Assembly (NCBI GenBank): GCA_003117195.1
Contig: BDSI01000039.1
Location: 378,001-442,000, forward strand
Length of the DNA stretch: 64,000 nt
Origin: Eudorina sp. 2006-703-Eu-15
Lineage: Eukaryota; Chlorophyta; Chlorophyceae; Chlamydomonadales; Volvocaceae
Direction of reading: 5' to 3'
The notes below the pieces were generated by a model. The model was not told the origin of the DNA and did not search any database. It saw only the letters and a list, made by a program, of their open reading frames with translations. Numbering within the stretch: position 1 is the first letter of the stretch; each line of letters starts with the position of its first letter. Shown here piece by piece: positions 47,701 through 56,470 of this stretch. A program made the translations under genes and the position numbers.

Positions 47701-49539
47701 GCGGGAGGGGTACGGCAGGGGCTGCGGGCAGCTGCGCAGCGGAGTCGGTCGGAACTGTGGATGAAGTGAATGACCCACGGGTCGGTTTGGTGAGGAGGGC
47801 ATGCACGGATGGGCTGGGTTGTGAAGTCCCGTTCGTGGATTGATTGACGCATCAGGGTGTGTTTGGTTAGTTGGGTGTGTTCCGGGGGGTGCAGGTTCTC
47901 GCGACTCTGTACGGCAAGTTCACGGCACGTCATACGAAAAGCGTCATCAACTTTTTCTCACACCTGCAGCAGCTCGGTCCCTTGTTCGGGAGCTGCCGGA
48001 GGAGGAAGGAGGACTTGAAGCGCACTTGTCCTTGGCTTTGGCTACTACAGAACTACACTACATGCTATGCTTGATCAACTATGTTGTCACGCTTGATTGG
48101 ATTGATGGGATTCCGGCATCCACAGCGCGCGGCCTCTCCTGGCCCGCTGGTCAATCGCGAGCGACCTTGTTTTCTTGCTGGCGGAAGGGGGCTAATAAGA
48201 ACCAGCCCAGGCGGAAGGGGGCGGCGGCGGGTCCTGTCTTCGATGACGCTGTCTTAGATACGGTATGCTTGCCAAATGATCTCGGGTGAGGATGATGCTT
48301 CTCGGGCCGTGTTCGGTCTGGTCATGTTCATGATTTGAAGGACAGGCCGCAGGAGCGACCTTGGCGTGTCGGTCTCTGACGTTCGGAGCTGCGGATGCTT
48401 GCTGGGGATCTGCGGGTAGTCACCTGCCGGGCGGGGGGTGGTCGGTCTGGAAAGGGCCAAGGGGCGAAGGGGGCCGGGGGCGATGGATTTGCAGAGGCCG
48501 GAAGGTTCAGGCAGAGAGGGATCGGTGGGGGAGGACGAGCTAACCTCGGCCCCTGATGGCCGCTTTCGAGCTGCCCCTGCACGGCTGCTGCGTACCACGT
48601 ACATACATGGCGTGAGCACACTCATTCGGGTGCTATCTTCACTTGTCTGGTGTACGGCGTACGATGTACAATGTACGGAAGTAAACATGTGTACTGAACG
48701 ACGCACACCCCGCTGACGCGATTTGGGGTGGGGTGCGTTTTGTTTTACGTGTGTCGCCTGCGGCTGTGGCCTCGCTTCCTCTCTTGAGCGCGCAAACCTG
48801 CGTGCACGCGGTGTATATATCTGTTTGTGTGTTTAATGACAAAGCCGCCCGGTTTGTGTGTAAAAAAAACCCTGTTTGTGTGCGTGTCCGTGTCCGTGTG
48901 TGTTTATGTGTGTGAAGTGTGTGTAAGCGTTAATGTTGCCTATCGATCCAGGACGGGCGGTGGCAAGGGGCAGCTACCTACACATTCCAACTGGAGCGAC
49001 CGTCGAACCGCCTTCTCGCCGGGAGAGGGGCGCGAGGTGTGTAGCGGCGTGACGGCAATAATGGAAATGTATGGCCTAATGTATGAACGTGTTTTTATGT
49101 GGGTCGATATCTAGCGAACATTAATCGCTCGTGTCTGCCTGGTTTACACATCTGTCCAGGCCTGACATTGGCCTGACGCTCGCTTCACATCCAAACCCAG
49201 CTGAAAAGACGAACAGACCGCCGAAGCGTATCACTGTAACCTTTTTGCTTGGGGCTGGGGTTGTCTGGTGCCGTGCTCTGGCCCGGGTTCCTCTTAACGG
49301 GAGAACCGTCGAAGCCCCTGAACCCGTTGTCCACCAACTCCGCCCACAGGATGGCCATCCTGTAGTGTGGACGCGCGGGTGCAGCACCGAAGTGAGGGCC
49401 GCCAGACAGGCAGCTGTCCCGAGTTCAATGCACGGCACCGAACTGTCGAGGCCATTGATGAGCTCCGGCCGGCAGATCAGGCCGGTAGAACATACCGTAA
49501 ATGGACGTGGACGGATACGGATCCAAGTATGCAGCCACC
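44359..49539. other. Long stretch without a recognised gene
   Basis: Open frames here are mostly low complexity. Simple repeats include a GGGTC run (about 44541-44574), a GGCT run (44655-44718), GT runs (about 45055-45070 and 45373-45400), a GGGC run (46793-46812) and GTGTCC/GTGTTT-rich sequence (48822-48930). A 17-nt string TGTACGACACTGTACGG occurs at about 46497-46515 (minus strand) and, in variant form, at 57836. 49.1-49.54 kb has a plus-strand frame with VEAIDELRPADQAGRTYRKW that I could not identify; it may be a mobile-element remnant. Confidence 0.4.
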
Positions 49540-50149
49540 TACCGGGTTGGAGTCCACCTAGGCCCCACAGGACGTCAAATTCCCATCACCGTCAATCACC
49601 AGCACCAACAACCTGGGCTCGGGGTCCTGGGGGCACACTACCATGCTGAGGTAATCTTGGCAACCTCGCACAGTTTCTCCCTGTTTCTCTGACACGCCCA
49701 AGGTTGTGGTCGAACGAACCTAAGACGTCTTGTACGTCTTGTATGTGTTGCCGTGTCACTGACAGACAGGGTGGCTATCTTAAGATATGAATATATATTC
49801 GGCCCAAAAACTTGGAAAATTTTAGATACCCCCGCAGAAAGTGGCAATATAAGAAGTTTTGATGCAGTGAAATATCCACGTACCTTTCCGTTGACAGAAA
49901 CTTGGTAGTTCGACATACCCCCGGGTATTTCCGACCCGGGGTCAATTCTCATTGATATCAGTCGTTTTTGGAGATTTTGGGTACGGCGATCTACCCTTGT
50001 TTCGGCAGTACATAGCCGATGATGCGCCCTATCCGCATACTCCAGGTGTACTGTCATGTATAGTTCCGGACATGACTATTGAACCCAAATCATACCTTTA
50101 TTACTTATTGCAAAGGTGCTTTACGTTTGGACCACACATAGTGAACAGG

Positions 50150-50534
50150 CGCAGTACACAGTACCGAACGCTTTCGCACGTTCCTTAGTCTCCGTGCGCC
50201 TAGCAGAAACTTGTTCGTGTGCAGAGGTTGCTGTGAAAATAGCTGACAGGCTCTAGCAGTGCTTCAGCGCTTCGGCGTCTCATCGTCGTTGCGACGCCGC
50301 CGACAGCATTACACGTGCATTAAGACAGCTGCCCTCACACACGAGAGACGTGCGAGTCGGGATCTGCGCGTGTAATGCTGTCGGCGGCGTCGCAACGACG
50401 ATGAGACGCCGAAGCGCTGAAGCACTGCTAGAGCCTGTCAGCTATTTTCACAGCAACCTCTGCACACGAACAAGTTTCTGCTAGGCGCACGGAGACTAAG
50501 GAACGTGCGAAAGCGTTCGGTACTGTGTACTGCG
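50150..50534. repeat. Perfect 166-bp inverted repeat with 53-nt loop
   Basis: Left arm 50150-50315 (starts CGCAGTACACAGTACCG, ends AGCATTACACG) is the exact reverse complement of right arm 50369-50534 as far as I can read, with 53 nt between. Transcription in either direction would give a long, fully paired hairpin. Neither arm has an open frame of note. Confidence 0.95.
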
Positions 50535-50835
50535 ACCATGCATAGGGTGCAATTCCGTACTCCAGCACTGAGGTGTCATTGCCTTACAGTGTTGATCATC
50601 CAGGTAGCCGGAACGATAAGGACCAGTCCCTAACAATCACCTGTGGCGACGGTCTCCTCCTTTCTTCCATAGCCAGCCAGCAGGAACGGAACCGTGGGTC
50701 AGCCAATGTCAATGGACAGACCACTCAGCCGCTGCGACCCACCTCGATATCAAGCAGGAATATCTCGGTGCGCAGCCCAGCCGACACCACCAGGCTGCGC
50801 AACCGCGCCGCAGCCAGGCAAGTGACGTAATCGGA

Positions 50836-52253
50836 GTGGTACGACAGGGTGTGCAGGTGTTGCCCTTGATGGTGCAGGGACAGCGAGCGCAGCCACCACA
50901 CAGGAGAAAGATCAGGGTCAGGCTCCCAACGACCAGTGCAATCAGGCAGTTAAGCAAGTACGTACTTTGTACGGGGATCCCCCGTCCCCTCCTCGACACC
51001 TTCAACGCACGGCAGTACATCGCCCGGGGCGCCACCGGCGGCCCACCGCCTCTCGCCTTCGACTTCGAGCGCCTCTACACCAACCTTCCCCACGCCCTGC
51101 TCCGCACCGCCCTTCGCGACCTCCTCGCCGCTTGCCTTGCCGCCACCCCCTACATCCGCGTCACCACCACCGACCCGCCGCCCCACCGCCCTAACGACAA
51201 GCCTCGCCACACCGTCACCTTCCACGCCGCCTCCCCTGGCCCCCGCTGTCGGATCCGGGACCGCACCGCCACCCGCGTCTTTACCCTCACCGACTTCCAG
51301 CTCGTCCTCGACTCCCTTCTCGTCTCCACCTTCATCGCCTTCGGCCCCGCGCTGGTCCGCCAGGTCAAGGGCATCCCCATGGGTATCTCCGCCGCCCCCT
51401 TCATCGCTAACCTGTTCCTCGCCTGGTATGAATACTGCTTCCTGCTGCAACGCCACCAACCCCACGTCACCCCAGCCGAGAAAGCTATCCTCACCCGTTT
51501 CCAGTACTCCCTCCGCTATCTCGATGACCTCCTCTCCCTGCACAACCCCTATATCGGCGCCTACCTCTCCCGCGCCACGGTTACTGGCAACCTCCACGGC
51601 ATCTACCCGCCCGAGCTCTCCGTCACCCCGCAACGCCATGACCACCTCCCCGCCGGCTCCATCCCCTTCCTGGACATCCTCCTCGTTCACAGCCCCCACG
51701 CTGGCCGCCGCCGCTACCTCACCCAACTTTACGACAAACACGTGCAACCCGCCTTCGCCAGCGTCCGCCTCTCCCGCTTTGTCCCCGCGACTCCAACGTC
51801 AACGAGGCCTGCAAGCGCAACATCTTCACGGGCCAGTTCCACCGCCTTCGGCGGGTCATCTCCTGCCCCGATAATTTCTGTGCCGAAATCGCCCTCCTCA
51901 TCCGCGCCCTCGTTGCCCAAGGCTACCCGCGCAAGCACCTCCTCGCCCAGTTCGTCAACCTGCTGGCGGCCGTCCCCCAGACCTTCTACTTCGCGCGACG
52001 CTCCACCCACAAGGATATGCTGGCGGTCGTCCACACCCACCTGCGCAATCCCCCGCCGCCCCGCCCGCCCCCGGCCCCTGACCGCCCGCTCCTTCGCCCC
52101 CGCACCAGCGGGGCGTCGGCGGCTATCCCCTCAACGTTCCAACGGGCGCTGCTGTGTGACGGCGTGGGTCTGTGTGACGGCGCGGGTCGGCTTCGGGCCC
52201 CTGCTGGGTTTCGCTTGCGTACGCCCTCCGGGCCGGCGTCGGGTTTCGTGTGA
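50836..52253 (+). pseudogene. Reverse transcriptase frame, broken by one frameshift
   Basis: RT domain of a retroelement. Frame one (50836 to about 51785) contains FDFERLYTNLPH (motif A with the first catalytic Asp), QVKGIPMGISAAPFIANLFL (motif B), RYLDDLLSL (motif C, the catalytic YLDD) and GSIPFLDILLV downstream. The protein then continues in another frame from about 51786 (RDSNVNEACKRN, then CAEIALLIRALVAQGYPRKH) to the stop at 52251. There is no ATG near the start; the frame opens at GTG, so the 5' end is missing or spliced. The family resembles RTs with GIPMG and YLDD motifs found in many algae and animals, possibly Penelope-like, but I cannot assign the class. No endonuclease domain was seen. 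Related sequence without RT is at 37143-38115. Confidence 0.8.
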
Positions 52254-53045
52254 GAGTACCTTCCGGCGCGCGGCCACCGGGCCGGCCCGGCCGTGTCGGC
52301 CCCCCCCACCTGTAACCGTTACGACGTCTTCGCCTCCCCGCCCCTCTCTCCCCCCCCCACGCGCCACCTCACCCCGCACCTCACGTACCCATCACAGCCC
52401 GCCCGACCGCCCTAGCCGCGCCACCACGCGGCACCCCACATGCAGGGGCTGCCCCGCTACGACCGGGCACGGTGGGGAGCCATATCCCGAACGTGGCCCG
52501 CCACCCGGTCGTCCGTTCCCGTGTCCCTGCCCCATGCCTACTCCCCCTGTCGTACATGCCGTACATGTCGTACCGCCTCCCGTCCCCGTCCCATATCCCA
52601 CTTCCCCTCGTCCGCCCTGTCCTCTTTCGCGCCGCGCTGCCGCCCCGCCATTCTCGCATACTGCCTTCTTTCTGATGCTTGCTTTTGTCATTCTTCGCAA
52701 TCGTTGCCACCCTCGCTCACTCCGTTCCTCGGCTTCCCTCCCTGCATCGCCATGGCCCTGGACTGCTGGACATCGCTCGCGGCGCGGCTACTCCGTCTAC
52801 CGCCACAGGTCGGTAACGTATCTGTCCTTTCCGGGTTGGGTTGGGTTCGCAGTTTGCTTGTTGTGGCACTGCGGCAGCGCGGCCGCGCCGCCACGCGCCC
52901 GCGCGCGGTCTCTATCTTTTCGTTTGCTCTGCAGGTACCGCACCCCGTAAGTATACTGCGTTATGCTGGGTGTGCCCGGGTTCGTTCTACGGGTTTATTT
53001 ATTTTTTTCAATTTAATCCCCTCCTGATGTACGGTGTACGGCAGG
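52150..53045 (+). mobile_element. Segment downstream of the RT frame, duplicated at 37.1 kb
   Basis: Follows the RT frame and matches 37143-38115. It ends in GTGTGCCCGGGTTCGTT, a T-rich stretch and a short TGTACGG string at about 53029, in both copies; similarity stops there, so this is likely the 3' end of the retroelement. Confidence 0.65.
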
Positions 53046-53551
53046 CCCCCCAAAGCGTGCAGGAGTGGCGGTCTGGACGGGTGGCTCCTTGATAAGGAAT
53101 GCGCCTGTGTCACGGTGTAGCTGGGCCTGTCATGCCGCGTTTGTTACTGGCTCGTCCGGGCCCCGAGGAGTTGCGGCTGTACCGCAGCCTAAACCACTCC
53201 AGCTTGTACTTGCTCGGACCCTTTCGGGCCGCATCAGATGGGGCTGTAGTACAACGGTCGTGACATCCAGCTGTGAGCCACGCTCAAGGAAGATGGTGCC
53301 GATGTGTCCTGTGTTGACGTGAAGTTCTGTCAGCGACACGGCAACACGTACAAGACGTCTTAGGTTCGTTCGACCACAACCTTGGGTGTGTCGGAGAAAC
53401 AGGGGGAAACTGTGCGAGGTTGCCAAGATGCCAACCTCAGCACGCACGGTAGTGTGCCCCCAGGACCCCGAGCCCAGGTTGTTGGTGCTGGTGATTGACG
53501 GCGATGGGGAATTTGACATCCTGTGGGGCCTAGGTGGACTCCAACCCGGTA

Positions 53552-54077
53552 CGACACCTGAACGTAAACAAAACGTACACGAACCCCAGCATATGTTGTA
53601 CACTTTGTGTACGGTGTCAAGTGCGAGGGAAAACATGGAAAATCGTTGGCACCGATACGAGTCCTCCTCTCGTGTTTGGGATCGACGCCACTTGGGCTCC
53701 CGTGCAAAGTGTGCAAGTTTCCAGATGGTGATGCGCGCGCGGTCACGTTTTATTTTTAGTTTGCGTATGCGAGGCCTCCCCGTAGGCCATGAAAACCCCC
53801 TGGTCCCCCAGGGCGCCGGACTGGGCTGGCTGAACCCGTCATCGATCACCGGTGCCTTTGCAGTCTCTGAGAGCGGACCATACCCTACCAAACAAAGCGG
53901 GCTATAGGTCCTGCCCTGCGGATTGCCCAATCCTCAACGTTGTTACCGTGCCCTAGGTCATTATCCCGGGTGCCTCGCTGCACGTTTCCGCGCGGGGTTG
54001 GTAGTTGAGGCTCTAAGGGGTTTCCCGCAACCAGGTCACCTTGCCAGAGAGGAGATGTTGTTGTTGTTATAACATCA
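53552..54077. other. No gene recognised
   Basis: A minus-strand open frame through the right inverted arm extends to about 53930 with WKLAHFAREPKWRRSQTR; it has an ordinary protein composition but no family I recognise. It may belong to the mobile region next to it. Confidence 0.35.
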
Positions 54078-54300
54078 TCCCCTCTTGACTAGCCGGTCAC
54101 ACCGTTTGCCCACACGAACGTTTGTGTATCCGTGTGGCGGCCGGCTGTTGGGAACAGGAGGAGCACACCAGGACGACATGATACAATTATGGCCCGACGG
54201 CTGGTGGTCCTTCGGGTTGTAGGCGAAGGAGTAGACGTTGATGCCCCACACGGCCGCTGGCGGTGACGGCCAGCGCACTGTCGCCGCGCGTGTTCTGTAC
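54078..54300 (-). pseudogene. Relic resembling giant-virus major capsid protein C-terminus
   Basis: On the minus strand, at about 54246-54196, one frame reads INVYSFAYNPKDHQPSG. That pattern (a YSF block, then N/K-P-x-x-x-Q-P-S-G) is the hallmark found near the C-terminus of the double jelly-roll capsid proteins of large DNA viruses that infect algae. Nothing else of the capsid is clear in this frame: sequence before it is unlike the family and the residues after SG do not continue the usual motif. I read it as a decayed fragment of an endogenous giant virus of the alga. It might be chance, but a 17-residue match is long. Confidence 0.5.
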
Positions 54301-56470
54301 GTGGAGTGATGCATTGCTGTCTGAGTCATCCAGCAGGTCCGCGTCGGGGAGCGGGGAGGTAGGGTTTGTGTAGGGTCGTCGAAATACGAAGCAGGGCCCA
54401 GGGACGGCACACGCCCGCGTGGAGAGGGGCCGGCAGCGCTGCACCTGATCTGATCGATAAACCCGCATGCGCGGTCGAGAAACAGACAGACACCGACAGA
54501 CATACCAACAGAAGAAACTTGGAAAGAAGTGGGGCAGCAGCGTTCCTGGGAAGCAAGGCCTGGAACACTATACAGCCCGAGCGACGGGGAACGGATTGGG
54601 GTTACAAGGCAGACAAAGTACTAGCAGCGTCCGCTCGGCAGAACACGCGAAGATGTGTGCAGACGGGGGAAAGCCGACATTGGGGCGTGCACTTGAAGGG
54701 GAGTCGCGTAGAGGTTGGCAGCAGCACCCCGCCCGCGTTCTGACTAAGAGACGTCAGGTTTTCCGTTGGTTGAGCGGGCATTAACGGCGCGTCTAGGTCA
54801 CCCGAGTCGGACCCAGGCTGGGCCGGGGCGCTGTTCGGGCTGCAGGGGCCTTGACACGTCCCTTCGCGTCCAGAAGGGGGGCTAGGTGGGACGGTGGAAG
54901 GGTGGATGGTACCTGCGGTGTGGTGGCAAGGCGCCGCTGAAGGTCGCTGGTTCGGTGGTTCGGTGCGCCACGAAACCGCTGACGTCCGCTCGCCGACCCC
55001 CCTGTGGTAGCGAAGCGCCGCGGCGTGACGAGCGGAATGGGGGGTCTGGCCTCTGCCAGAACCGTCCCTCTGTGCTGTGGTGATTGTCTCGCTAAGGCCT
55101 CGGAGCTTGCCACCTTCGTCTTACATACCCGGTGTGTTTTCTTTGGGTGCGGCGTTGTGGTGTGGAGGTGACCTGCCGCCTTGGCGGTGGGGCCTACTGG
55201 GGCTTGCTCTGGTATACACCGATGATCCCGTTGGGGTCCGCTGTAACATTCATTCATTCATTCATTCATTCATTCATTCATTCATACCCGAAACTACCGT
55301 AGGCCCACCCATATCCATGGCCACGCGGTGGTGTTATTGGCAGTCCGTCGCCCATAAGATATGATATATTGATATGATAGTACAACGTGGCCCGGCCCCC
55401 GAGCACACACGGACTGGCCGTCTGTGGGTTACTGCCGTCCGTGCTGTATAGGGTAACGCCACATCGCAATTGGAATCAAACCGATTAAATTACTTTGATT
55501 TTATATTTCTTAAAAACTTGGTACCTTTTAAGACAGCGCGGGGGCGAAATTCAGTTTGTTGAGTCCGAGTCATTGATAGTGCCCACGTTCCTGGAACGTA
55601 AGGAGGGGAGCTCAAACACGCGCGAGGAGATTTTTTCTCAATATATAGAATTTAAATGTGCCCGTCGCACATCAGTTTGCTGTATTGGCGTCGTTATCGA
55701 TCGGTCGAAGCACCTGGGGGCGTCGAGCCGAGCATGGATTTCAATCGGCGATAATTTGTCATCCAGGATCTAGCGTTACAATGCTAGTATCTCCTGGACT
55801 TTCGTTTCGCTGAACGGTTGCACTTACAATCGTGATTCTATCTACTCACGCGCTCGATGCCATGAATGCCACACGGACTGCTAAATATTGAATTGTTGTA
55901 TGCCTTAAGAGACATTGCGGCTCGCTTGCCGAAATAGGCTTGGTTTGCCCGTAACGCCCGCTCCAAACCAACTCAATGAAGCAGCGGGCAGCACGAAACA
56001 ACCAAATAACAATTAAAGCATGTTTAACGGAATGACTTGTAAATACTAAAGAGCGACTGTCCGACGGGCAAAACTCTTTCATCGTACGCATTTTGGCTCG
56101 CTCTGGCCTTTGCCTGATGTTGTGCGCTTTCAGCATGGTGTGCACCAAACAACGTTTCTATGTTGAGCAGTGCTTTTACCTTATGATGCGCTTGATGGTT
56201 GCACCTGCTGTCCTGACATTCTAAGCACAGCAGTTTCTGTTTAGCTTGCTTCACAAGGGACTGAGGGTGGCGGCAGTTTACAGAGAATGATTGTACAGTG
56301 ATCCTATGTTCAGGACTGCTGCTCCTGTGGCCTGCTGAACTGCGCATTATAGCTCCGTTGGCACCTCCGCGACTTTCTCACAGCACCGGTAGCTTCGCTT
56401 ACAAGTCACTGTAATCCTAAAGGGAATCAAAACAGTCAGTGTTACATTTGATAGGCATCAAGGAGCGAAG
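54301..56470. other. Intergenic stretch with one tetranucleotide tail
   Basis: 54.3-55.2 kb has unremarkable open frames. The TTGGGGTCCGCTGTAAC plus CATT tail is at 55231-55285. 55.4-56.4 kb is AT-richer with no gene recognised and leads to the promoter of the WW-domain gene. Confidence 0.45.
55231..55285 (+). repeat. (CATT)n tail with the same flank as at 35380
   Basis: TTGGGGTCCGCTGTAAC at 55231-55247 followed by about nine CATT units. The flank is identical to that at 35380-35396. Confidence 0.85.

Larger units (their letters stand above)
49540..53551. mobile_element. Composite region flanked by ~227-bp inverted repeats
   Basis: 49540-49766 and 53326-53551 are inverted copies of each other, very similar by eye, with one 9-nt direct duplication (CGTCTTGTA) in the left copy. 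They start at TACCGGGTTGGAGTCCACCT and end at GACACGGCAACAC-type sequence. Between them lie 3.56 kb with a 166-bp hairpin, the reverse transcriptase frame and its downstream segment. I saw no clear target-site duplication outside the arms, so this could be a DNA element, a foldback or two separate inverted insertions. Confidence 0.55.

Noticed and set aside
45571..48300. Several 150-240-codon frames on both strands
   Set aside because: Codon and residue composition follow GC shadows; no motif, and overlapping frames on opposite strands are equally long.
50950..51747. A 265-codon minus-strand frame
   Set aside because: Exact antisense of the reverse transcriptase motifs; the plus frame has the RT signature.
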